NCBI RefSeq assembly: GCF_003589595.1
Contig: NW_020654229.1
Location: forward strand, 579,494-643,493
Direction: 5' to 3'
Length of the DNA stretch: 64,000 nucleotides
Source: Hyposmocoma kahamanoa
Lineage: Eukaryota > Arthropoda > Insecta > Lepidoptera > Cosmopterigidae
Shown here: positions 55,504-64,000 of the stretch, piece after piece
Position numbering within the stretch: position 1 is the first letter of the stretch
Layout of the letters: each line of letters begins with the position of its first letter
Made by a program: the position numbers and the translations under genes
The notes under the pieces: generated by a model
Told to the model about the DNA's origin: nothing
Databases searched by the model: none
What the model saw: only the letters and a program-made list of their open reading frames with translations

Positions 55504-55862
55504 GGAACAAGTCGTGCGCTTGTGTTAAGTGACACGCTTATCTACAAAAGTTGCATTGCCACTCTGCTTGTCCCATGTGTAATCACCAGCATCCTTACTT
55601 TTTAAAACCCAAACACATGCTTGGCGGCAGAAATAGGTCAGGTAAGGCAGTACTTCCCTGGACGAACTCTTTACTACTAAAGTTGAGTTGATTTACAAGA
55701 ATTGGAGAGGATGTGGGTTGTGTTTCTCTGTAATTTCACCAGTACCCTTACCCTTCAAACCGGAACACAGTAATGCTGACATTACCACTTAACGGCAGAA
55801 ATAGATAAGCAGTGGCAGTACTTCCCTAGACGAACTCTTTCACAAGGACCTCTATTGCACCT
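55503..55862 (+). repeat. two partial family B copies in tandem
   Basis: 55503-55682 (GAACAAGTCGTGCGCTTGTG to CTTCCCTGGACGAACTCTTT) and 55728-55862 (TAATTTCACCAGTACCCTTA to TTTCACAAGGACCTCTATTG). Confidence 0.83.
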
Positions 55863-55939
55863 AAATGCTAAAGTTTACTTGTGAGAAATGTAACCGTATG
55901 CCAATGCGTATGTAATATTATTCACTATTCGAGTTTTAT

Positions 55940-56538
55940 CCGCTCACGCGACGCACTCATCCTACCGCAAAATGGCGGCTATTTGGTTTCGCAAATTAGA
56001 AAAGGATTCAGTTTAAATACAAGTTTTTAAAAATAAAAATTATTATTCTGCATTGCTAAATAAATACCCTCCGTACTACAACAAAAACATCTCAAATAAA
56101 ATGCAGTAATACACCGCAAATCCTGCACTTAAAAAGCACTAATGAAATTTTTGGTGTACTTGGGTAAATATGATAATATTCCGTTTGAGTGGTTCTAACG
56201 TTTACCATGAAATTACTCCTTAAAGTATAGTTTATAAACATTTATATTCAGGGTAAACTTAAAAAATGCAACTTACGGTATGTTTTCAATAAATAAACAC
56301 CGACATCACCAGTCCAAACAATAACACACACGATTGTCGTGACGATTTTTGAAGTGGTTTATTTGTTTTAAATGACAGACCCTGGCATTAAAAAGTTTAT
56401 GGTTTGCTAGAGTAGTTACCGAAATAGCAATTAGTATTAGTTCTTTTACCTGTTATAACTTCGATAAATCGGTATAAAATCATCACCGGCACCTCTAGGT
56501 GTGGTATGCTTCCAGAGACGCATGAATCGCGTGAGCGG
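55940..56538 (+). mobile_element. 599-bp non-autonomous DNA element, copy 2
   Basis: Same ends (CCGCTCACGCGACGC, GCGTGAGCGG) and the same length as copy 1 at 9540-10138. Flanks are TTTAT and ATAAA, which extend the inverted symmetry and do not give a clear TSD. Confidence 0.78.
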
Positions 56539-56579
56539 ATAAATCATGAAATATTATTTAATAATTACACGATAACACA

Positions 56580-57068
56580 CTTGAATAATTATAGTAGTTT
56601 ATGTGACTGTTATAAAATGAAAGGTACTAAAAACGAATGTGGGTTTCATCGCACGAGTGTTTTAACGCCTAATTATGTACAGTTACATACACTGCTTTAT
56701 TTACACACATATTATAAGCTTTCTATGGCGTGTTCAGGAGCCGCATGTTACGACTGGCGAAATGGCGGCAAATAAAAACTTTTCTCACGCATGTCACACA
56801 ACCGTTGTTTTTATTTTTAATTCATAAACAAACTAGGATCAGCCCCAACTATCATATCGTTCGATATCAAGTAACGTGTGAATTTGTCAAAATTGTTTGC
56901 TATTGACATTTCATTTCGAATAAAACTTCATCTCGACTGATATTAGAATTGAGGTCGAATCAAATTATTTTGTTTTTCAGAGATGTCCGAAGTTTTAATG
57001 TAATAATAAAATTGAATTTGATGATAGTCTTAAGCAATAATAACATTTTCAGAGATAAGAAATTTGTG
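56580..57068 (+). repeat. dispersed repeat I, copy 2
   Basis: Inverted relative to 52498-52975: CGCACGAGTGTTTTAACGCC, AGGAGCCGCATGTTACGACT, TTTTTCAGAGATGTCCGAAG. The 89-codon frame in it is not called. Confidence 0.75.
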
Positions 57069-57151
57069 TGTAAATAAAATAATAAAACTTGCCACGGAAT
57101 TTAGGTAAGCAGTGAACACATGTCCGAGAATGACCATTGTTTAGTAATAAT

Positions 57152-57437
57152 CATTGACTTACAAATAAATGGACGACGGGTCTAATACAAAAACCACGAA
57201 AAAAATGTCCCAAGTCAACCTATTTAAACGTAGTGACATGTAAAGGAATATGAAAAAGCTAAAACGTTGAATTGAAATTGTAATATCATCGCAGTACTGT
57301 CTAATTTTGCTTGCTTCGCTGTCAGTCGAACACACGAAGACTAAAGCGTGAATGACGCTCTGAATACGATTTTAACGCCCTATAAGTTCGGACACTTTTT
57401 AGCGCGGACCCGACGTCCATATAATTGTAAGTCAATG
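57152..57437 (-). mobile_element. P-like MITE, copy 6
   Basis: 286 bp with perfect 8-bp TSD GTAATAAT (57144-57151, 57438-57445). Confidence 0.95.
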
Positions 57438-57445
57438 GTAATAAT

Positions 57446-57779
57446 GGTGCCAGTCGCATTTTGTTTCTCTGTATGTTGTTTGTCCTGTGTTGTTTATTTA
57501 ATTGAATTGCACTAAACACTGTCGCAGTGTAAATACAGCACTCGTAATTGGATCAACTGCGATGTATTTTGCGTTGATGGCCGGATTAAGCCCTGTGGTT
57601 TATCCATTAAGCCATTTTAAGTTTTGGTAAATGTAACAATGAAATGACTGCAATTATATCCCGCTACTGTGTACAGGTGTCATTTTAAACCGACTCCAAA
57701 AAAGGAGAGATAAGAGAGAGAACTAACTACAGGCAAAATGAGTTTATATGGCGTGCAAGCAATAATTTTAATATTTAGT
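57446..57779. other. spacer between two inverted P-like MITEs
   Basis: A scrap of family A (ACCGACTCCAAAAAAGGAG) lies at 57689-57708. Nothing else is recognised. Confidence 0.4.
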
Positions 57780-58063
57780 CAATGACTTACAATTATATGG
57801 ACGTCGGGTCCGCGCTAAAAAGTGTCCGAACTTATAAGGCGTTAAAATCGTATACAGAGCGTCATTCACGCTTTAGTCTTCGTTTGTTCGACTGACAGCG
57901 AAGCAAGCAAAATTAGACAGTACTGCGATGACATTACAATTTAAATTCAACGTTAGCTTTTTCATATTCCTTTACATGTCACTACGTTTAAATAGGTTGA
58001 CTTGGGACATTTTTTTCGTGGTTTTTGTATTAGACCTGTCGTCCATTTATTTGTAAGTCAATG
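57780..58063 (+). mobile_element. P-like MITE, copy 7
   Basis: 284 bp. The left terminus is CAATGAC in place of CATTGAC, and the flanks TATTTAGT and ATTTTATG are not a TSD, so this copy is older or rearranged. Confidence 0.88.
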
Positions 58064-58353
58064 ATTTTATGTAATGTTTTGATCTTGACCTTTTCAATAC
58101 GAATATGATTTCGGCGATGAGAGCACTGAGTGAGACCTTTCTGTTTTTACTCTTAGTGAGCCTTGCAAAATCTGTGTTTTTTTTTGTTTTGTTTTATGTT
58201 TTACATAATAAGTTAGGTGAATTATGCGATCAGATTCCTTATTATGTTTTTATTTGTGAGGATTTTTAATTGGTTCTCAGTTATTATGATTATTTAAATT
58301 AGTTTTAAGCTGTTGATCTTCCTTTAAATAAATAAATAAATAACTTTGACAAA

Positions 58354-58846
58354 AATGCGAACCGAAAATAGATGGCGTCGTACGTTACAAACTTATGTCG
58401 CCAATCTTAAACAAAATAAAAGAAGTAGCCTGTTCCATCCATAAAAATCAGCGCCATCTAGTTGATTTGTTTGTTATTAATTGAAATTAGAGTAGTTTTT
58501 TACTTGACAGTTAGGTATATGTATTTGCATGTGATGCACTTTGGTGGCATGGTTTATAGGGCTGCGATAGTTCACCATATGGTACTGGCAGAAAACCAGT
58601 ACTGTTTGACATCTCTCGGTCTACAGTATGTATGCTGAGTCAGGGCCATTTTAGCACAAACTGTAGTCATAGGTACATTAAAATTTTATCAAGTTCTTAT
58701 AGCATTTGTTTGTTTTTCTCACAGTATTTGTTTTTCTCGCAGTATGTGTTTTACATGAATGTGTATAGTCTGTGAAGTGATTGTAAATGTTTTGTTTTTG
58801 TTTGTATTTGTGCTGAATAAACGTGTTATCTATCTTATCTATCTAG
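58354..58846 (+). mobile_element. retroposon of unknown family with TATC tail and 10-bp TSD
   Basis: CTTTGACAAA occurs at 58344-58353 and 58847-58856. The 493-bp insert ends GAATAAACGTG then TTATCTATCTTATCTATCTA. No reading frame or tRNA-like boxes found. Confidence 0.7.
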
Positions 58847-58856
58847 CTTTGACAAA

Positions 58857-59424
58857 TTGGTGTTTTTCAATATAAAACAAATTAATCACAAAATAGCTAA
58901 TTGTTACTCGTCGCGACATCTTGTGTACCAAAATGTACTAAATACCCGACTACTCCGTCTTGGATCACGATTAGCAGTCATTTTGAATTAATGGTCTATT
59001 CCCATGCTCAACAGTGGACTTATAATGGTTTGATGGTGATTTTGAAGTTCTTCTTTGAATATTGATTTGAAATAATATCTTCAGGAATTTGGAAACCGTC
59101 TAAATGTAAAATTACAATCTAATATTAAAATTCCTAGGAAGTTACCCGAAGCATAAATCTGTCTAAATTCTTGCGAAACTTTTCATGTTAGGAACGTACA
59201 GGGATGTATCTATCGGGGCCAAGTGTCGAATTTATCGAAATTTAATTTATATTTAAGTTGCAGAATTAATTTCTTGGGCACGCTGATGTGTGAGATTTTC
59301 GTAGTAGAGATAAAAATGAGACTCCAGTCACTGTTATAATAACTATAAATCTAGTCAGGTCAGCATTCCGCTAATATCCTTTTTTATTTCTTATTTCGAT
59401 AAAACATAGTTTTTTTTTTAAACT
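58857..59424. other. unassigned sequence
   Basis: No gene or repeat recognised. Confidence 0.4.
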
Positions 59425-59638
59425 TAACAATCGGTTACCGGAAAGTGCGCGAAACGGATTCACCCAATAGTTTGCCGCCTTTAGGTGGAACATTGTCTTC
59501 AGTTTGAAATGGGACCAATACTCAGGTACCCTCTTTCCAACAAGAAAGAATCATCAAATGCTGAGTTGCCACGTAACATATCCACAAAAAACACAGTCGT
59601 ATTAAGAACCTCTACCTTTCATTGAAGTCAGTTAAAAA
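59425..59638 (-). repeat. family A fragment, short form
   Basis: ATCGGTTACCGGAAAGTGCG to TCATTGAAGTCAGTTAAAAA. Confidence 0.82.
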
Positions 59639-59913
59639 GAGAATGTTATTTTTCAAAACAATTGTATATATTTTTAAAACAACATTCTAGAAATTGATGA
59701 CAAAGAACCTAGAAATGTGTAGATCTGTAAGATTATGTAAGTAAAGACCGCTATGTAGCTACGTTAATAGGCAGCTATGTAAAATACCACTGTGATACCC
59801 ATAAAAGCAAAGTTTCAGGGTATACTCTTTTCTAAATACTTTCTACTCAACAAACAGAAATACTGTCAAAATAGAAACAGAAACTTTTTGAGAATTTGTT
59901 ACATGAAAGTATT

Positions 59914-60350
59914 CTGTCTTTTTTTAATACGGAGTAAAATGACATGACAGTTAATTGCGCAAAAGTGTTGCCCGCTTGCGAGCAGCTAGTGATTGCAGTC
60001 GATAAATATTCTATCGACTTTCGACTGAACATTGGTCACGCTTATGGAATAAATAACTTGTTCCATTTGCATCATCCTCGACTCATTACTCATCCAATCA
60101 CTGAATGTATATGAATAAAAAATTGATCGCGATAATTAGTAGGCCAACTGTCAAAATAAGAATAAAGAAGGCAATAACGCAATTAGTAATTATTAATTAT
60201 TATTATCAGTAATTTTCTGTAAAATTTTATCTTCTTTCGCAATCTATCGATAAAACTATCGACAACAACAACAACTACATAACTATTTAAAGTTTTATGG
60301 AAACTGGCAGCCCTACAAATGTCATTTTACTCCGTCTTCAAAAAAGACAG
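59914..60350. mobile_element. MITE-like element with TIRs of about 32 bp
   Basis: CTGTCTTTTTTTAATACGG and its counterpart CCGTCTTCAAAAAAGACAG, extended by AGTAAAATGACAT on both sides, form the TIRs of a 437-bp non-coding element. A solo end of a related element is at 51395-51437. Confidence 0.68.
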
Positions 60351-60889
60351 ACCATAGTGTAATTACTCGTGAGTCCACGCCATGGTGCTAGATCCGGCCC
60401 ATCGCCGAGTTATACCACATGTACTATGAGGTAATTAATTGTTCAAAAGTTAGCACGATTTTAACAATCGATGCCAAAAGCTGGCAGTTAGAGAAGCTAT
60501 TGAAAATATGTAGATATGTTTCTGTCTACCTCCATATACATCCAACTGCTGGGCACGAGTCTTCAAAGTCAAGGGTAAAACTAAAATAAACTTTGTGAGC
60601 AGAATAATCAGAAACAATAAGTATTTCAAGATATTTTTAAAGATAGGAATAGAAAATGTTGTAGAGCGCAGTGGCAATGCCCGCCATACACCCTTTAAAG
60701 TGTCAATCAAGCCATGTGTTATTTTATCTCTGTGTTCTAGTTATGTATGGATTCATAGTTGTTTTTCTTTAACTTAGGAAAATTGAAATAATATAAGGCT
60801 AAAATTCTTAACATGTCACATCACTAGGCTTGGCGTTTAGGAAACAAAACCAGTTTTTAAACAAACTTTGATTACTGTTACTAGCGACA
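60351..60889. other. unassigned sequence
   Basis: An 86-codon minus frame (60450-60710) has no recognisable domain. CAACTGCTGGGCACGAGTC is a word seen in other repeats. Confidence 0.35.
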
Positions 60890-61105
60890 CCTCTAGCCTG
60901 GGCTGGTAGTTGTCAAGGTATCTAACTGGATGACGTAAATCTATGACAGTATTTACTTTCATAGATTTCTCATAGATGGCACCATGGGTAAAAAGTCGTT
61001 GAAAACCAAATACAAAGATCCGACAACAAGCACATAGAATAATTCGTGAGGTCCGCTGGTTCGTTCCGTGGCTTAGTTGGTATAGCATCTGCCACGGTTT
61101 GCTAA
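60890..61105 (+). repeat. family C tRNA-related retroposon
   Basis: GCGACACCTCTAGCC, TTTCTCATAGATGGCACC, then TGGCTTAGTTGGTATAGCA. It is cut off before the B box. Confidence 0.8.
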
Positions 61106-61455
61106 TTGACTATCAATTCAATAAAACTTTCAAAACTATGTTTTGTCAGTGACGGTCAAAAGATTAAAGTCCTAAGTAAAGGAAGTTCTAAGTAAGTGTA
61201 GATAGAGTCTTGACAGAGTTCTGACGCGATCAATTTATTTTGTATACCTTTTTTGCGCTACCATTAAAGTTGTCGAGATAACTGCAGTAAATTACAACTC
61301 ATTGCCAATTAACTAACACCACAACACTTAACTACTCACATTCAAGTGTCGGTCACATAAATTAAACACTTTGAAATAGAAGACAAGTGCCGCAATGTAA
61401 ATGTAAACATTATAGCTTCGAGAACGACACCATTAACTAGGTCTGTGACCTATTA
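61106..61455. other. unassigned sequence
   Basis: No gene or repeat recognised. Confidence 0.4.
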
Positions 61456-62207
61456 ACAGCAGTAGAGCTCCGTGTGAAAGAGTTCGTCTAGGGAAGTACT
61501 ACCACCTCAACTATTTCTGCCGCCATGCAATAATGTCAGCATTACTGTGTTACAGTTTTGAAGGGTAACTTTGTCAACTTATGTCTCAGGGTGACTGGCG
61601 CAGTGGCAGTGCCCCAAAGATATTTGCGATTTATTCAATATTCAATATGTTTATTTGCATTCCACAATGGTATACAAGGCGTTATATACTACAAAGTTAT
61701 ATATTATCATGCATCCTCTAGGGCACAACAAAGTAGAAGGGAAGAGAGTAAGTGGGCTGTTTTCGAATTTATTAATATCAATATAACATCTATTTTTATT
61801 AGCAAGTCTTTTAGTTTTTAAAGGCAATTGGGGTTAATCTAGATATAGGAATCATTGATCCATTTCTATGACACATGAAATGTTTTGTTAGAATGTCTTG
61901 TGGGCGTTTAAAAAATTCTGGTTTTTACGAACACATTTACAAATCTCAGAAACATATATATTGAGGGAAGCGTCAGTACATTGTGCTTTTGGTAGTGAGG
62001 TCGGCAACTATCTGTTTCTTTAAGGTTTACTTTTATTCAGATAAGTTTTCTTGCAACATAAATAGGGAGGATGCTTCAGTACTATTGCCATGTAAAAACC
62101 ATGAAAAAGCATGCGTATATTACACAGAAAGAGCAGCAGAGAAGTTTGTATTTAAAGCTCTGAGTGGCCTGCAACTGTCATGGATAGGCGAGTCGCTTAC
62201 CACCAGG
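61456..62207 (-). repeat. family B copy, split by an insertion of about 515 bp
   Basis: 61456-61635 (GCAGTAGAGCTCCGTGTGAA to AGATATTTGCGATTTA) and 62150-62207 (ATTTAAAGCTCTGAGTGGCC to CTTACCACCAGGC). The halves overlap in ATTTA, a likely short TSD. The insert (61636-62149) may be a minus-strand retroelement fragment. Confidence 0.72.
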
Positions 62208-63207
62208 CATCACTGCAAAATACGAATTAAAAAAAAAACTTTGGGTCTCTGTCGGGTAACCTCATTCCCTACCTTGTCCTTTAGAGAAACTTCAAGCATA
62301 GCTCGGTGAGCGATTTTTAACTGGTGAACTAGGGACTTGAGCAAGAACGAAATCTCTGTTCGAGAACAGCTGTATCCCGCGCTTTGTGTCTCTCTCGTGC
62401 AAGTCGCGCCCTTTTGTACCATACCACATCCTCTTAAAACAATATTACTTTAACCTTACATTGACTTTTCGTACCATGACGCGCTTTAAGCAAGCTTATT
62501 ATAATGTTAAATCTATGATGTTTTATTGGCAACCTGACTATTCATTCACTCAGTTCGATTATGTCTCGACTTTAACATTAAAGTAATATTGTTCTTATGT
62601 CAAATTTATCAATCTTAAAACAGTTACTCGGACGCAGTGGAAACAATATTATTTTCGAATTTATTGTCTAAGTATTGATAAGGTGTGATATGAGTGTTGC
62701 TGTTGAGTACCGTCTTTTATGTGTAATTAAAGGTAGCTGGCTGTACATGAAATGGTAAGGGAAAGCTGTAACATGTCACAAAGAACCCTACGTTCCTATC
62801 TAACAGCCTAGTCCAAACCATACTCTACTATATATAAGTAAGTAGATAGGTAGAGGAAGCCTGTTACCATGCGACCTAAGCTAACAGACGGAAGGTGGGA
62901 AGAATAAGGAGAGCAAGGAGTGTACAATACATATAAGTTTTAAATGTAAAACAAAGGAACCGTCTGCTCAACAGGCTGGTCTTGTACATTGCTATTGGGT
63001 CTGTGCATTGGTGAGTAGTCTATTACCGTCACGTGGTAATTTATGTCTGGTCAGGTTATCTATTCACGTCACGTGAACGTGAACAAAGATGTTAAAACTT
63101 ATTTAGACGTAATTTTGACTAATAGATTTATTGACATACCTAAATTATCCATAAATTGTACCATTATACCTATTTTGTGAGATACCGCTATTTTGATTAT
63201 AAAGAAA
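62208..63207. other. unassigned sequence
   Basis: About 1 kb with no recognised element. Two CACGTG boxes at about 63031 and 63072 are isolated. Confidence 0.35.
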
Positions 63208-63345
63208 GGTAGGAAGTGAAACTATTTTTTCGGATTTAAATCGCGTATATTTGTTTTTTCAAACACCAAACAAAACCGACGTTTCGGGCCCTTTACAGGA
63301 CCCATGGTCACGGTTGACTGAGGTGGTACAGTCTTCAACCAGTTA
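63208..63345 (-). repeat. family G copy
   Basis: GGATTTAAATCGCGTATATT, CGACGTTTCGGGCCCTTTAC and CATGGTCACGGTTGACTGAG. Confidence 0.7.
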
Positions 63346-63546
63346 TGTTTAATATTGATGCAAACCACCCTATTTTTCACTATAGTTACAATAGTTATTA
63401 ATTAAATACCTTATTTTTAATTTTACAAAGAAAACATTCCAATTTACTCTACATTAAGTTTTACAAATTATTTTATTGAATGAATTTTTATTAAGTTCAA
63501 TTTATTATAATAACAATAAATTAGAATAAACTAATAGTACATTATG

Positions 63547-63665
63547 ATACAAGTGTGCTAAGTTGGTCATTACACACGAGGCGTTATTACTCGCGCGAGC
63601 CGCAGGCGAGCGCGATAAGAAAGCCGAGAGTGTAATGATCAAAGCACACGTGTTTCATACGACGT
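63547..63665. repeat. imperfect palindrome with GC-rich loop
   Basis: TCATTACAC and GTGTAATGATCAAAGCACAC form the inner stems, extended outward by AAGTGTGCT and AGCACACGTG. The loop at 63590-63620 is CG-rich (CGCGCGAGCCGCAGGCGAGC). Confidence 0.65.
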
Positions 63666-63737
63666 TTTTCAACACATTTGCGAGGAAAATGAAATAAACT
63701 TGAGTAAAATGGAAATGAAAAATAGCTTTATTTGGCA

Positions 63738-63881
63738 TTAATTAAAAGTTTCATATGCAGCCATGTATTTTTCTCTGGATTTCGAAGGTAATAAACTGTC
63801 ACTTGCGTTTTGTGCCTCTGTGAGGATTTCGGGCGGTGTTAAATCCATCAAAATGTTTTCTTCCGTGCTTGAGCAGGACAT
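63738..63881 (-). CDS. N-terminal fragment of a possible tyrosine-recombinase-like protein (47 aa)
   Basis: The frame starts MSCSSTEENILMDLTPPEIL and ends LLPSKSREKYMAAYETFN before TAA. The 'LLPxKSRxKYxxxYxxFxxW' pattern is the start of the N-terminal helical domain in a group of Crypton/KIAA1958-like tyrosine-recombinase-derived proteins. At the place where the family would continue with Lys-Trp the sequence has a stop and Cys, each one base away. So this is either a recent pseudogene or a truncated first exon. A TATA box lies upstream. The identification rests on a short motif. Confidence 0.45.
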   Translation of the reverse strand: MSCSSTEENILMDLTPPEILTEAQNASDSLLPSKSREKYMAAYETFN

Positions 63882-63915
63882 TTTAAACACCTAGGTAATT
63901 ATCTAACACACAGCG

Positions 63916-63923
63916 TATATAAA
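63916..63923 (-). promoter_or_regulatory. TATA box upstream of the 63881 start codon
   Basis: TTTATATA on the minus strand, 35-42 bp before the ATG. Further upstream the sequence turns into a CG-rich, palindromic segment (GCGCCGCGGCGC) that runs off the window. Confidence 0.45.
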
Positions 63924-64000
63924 TGTTTCGAACGTATCAATGGAAATTGGCGCGCAGAGTTATTTTTTCTGCGCCTGGCGCCGCGGCGCGGATATGCGCG

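Noticed and set aside
56506..56775. 89-codon plus frame
   Set aside because: It overlaps the end of the 599-bp element and repeat I, has no motif and no conservation in the other copy of either repeat.
57780..58063. 8-bp TSD for P-like MITE copy 7
   Set aside because: TATTTAGT and ATTTTATG do not match in any sensible register, so none is claimed.
1..64000. CRISPR arrays, bacterial operons or phage
   Set aside because: Tandem arrays here lack spacer-repeat architecture, and coding density, introns and SINEs indicate an animal genome.

Overview
This window looks like a piece of a lepidopteran (moth or butterfly) nuclear genome. It is AT-rich and carries no bacterial-style operons. It is packed with interspersed repeat families, some of which I associate from general knowledge with Lepidoptera. 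It also holds tRNA-derived retroposons, 5'-truncated non-LTR (LINE) elements, MITE-like elements with target-site duplications (TSDs), and microsatellites, one of them spanning a 10-N assembly gap (11626-11635). The species cannot be named from the sequence alone.

Host-like coding content is very low. The best gene candidate is a two-exon gene at 12069-13465 (+). Exon 1 encodes a signal peptide, the splice phases match, and the predicted protein is 84 aa. Three shorter coding pieces are recognisable: a THAP-domain N-terminus at 24548-24661 (+), the N-terminus of a possible tyrosine-recombinase-like protein with a TATA box at 63738-63923 (-), and remnants of a mariner-like transposase at 1-640. 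Everything else that codes is LINE reverse transcriptase debris: 4445-6030, 10794-11120, 22440-22790, 25650-26567, 28420-28735, 44960-45362, 47320-47790, 47797-48190, 49870-50075 and 51655-51960.

The repeat families are named here by letter. Family A has about 32 copies and is bounded by inverted AACCGACYTCAAAA-type motifs plus a one-sided AGTACTCTGTACT hairpin; it occurs in a long form (about 440-460 bp) and a short form (about 220-270 bp). Family B has about 18 copies and begins near a GTGACGGGAC motif. Family C is tRNA-related with an unusually internal tRNA-like part. Families D and E are further tRNA-derived SINEs. The 'P-like MITE' has seven copies of about 285 bp with 31-bp terminal inverted repeats (TIRs) and 8-bp TSDs. 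Smaller families F-K are described where they occur. For family A, strand + means it reads from AACCGACTTC towards GAGGTCGG.

Layout: 0-12 kb is mixed repeats with one LINE. 12.0-13.5 kb is the small secreted-protein gene, whose intron holds degenerate tandem repeats. 13.7-33 kb is dominated by A, B and P-like MITE copies and includes the THAP fragment. 33.2-34.4 kb is a GC-rich island of unknown origin. 35.5-38.3 kb is a large foldback. 39-43 kb holds several perfect hairpins and a Harbinger-like MITE. 43-55 kb mixes LINE tails, minisatellites and nested SINEs. 55.9-58.9 kb holds a 599-bp TIR element, two inverted P-like MITEs and a retroposon with a TATC tail. 63.5-64 kb ends in a GC-rich promoter-like region.

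The strongest biological story is the P-like MITE: a recent-looking burst of non-autonomous elements whose TIR length and TSD length match the P superfamily, not hAT. One copy lies about 190 bp from a fragment encoding the DNA-binding domain type that P transposases carry. Nested insertions give a relative chronology: the P-like MITE, LINE and SINE insertions are younger than the A and B copies they interrupt. All coordinates of repeats are by eye, usually good to about 10 bp unless a TSD fixes them.
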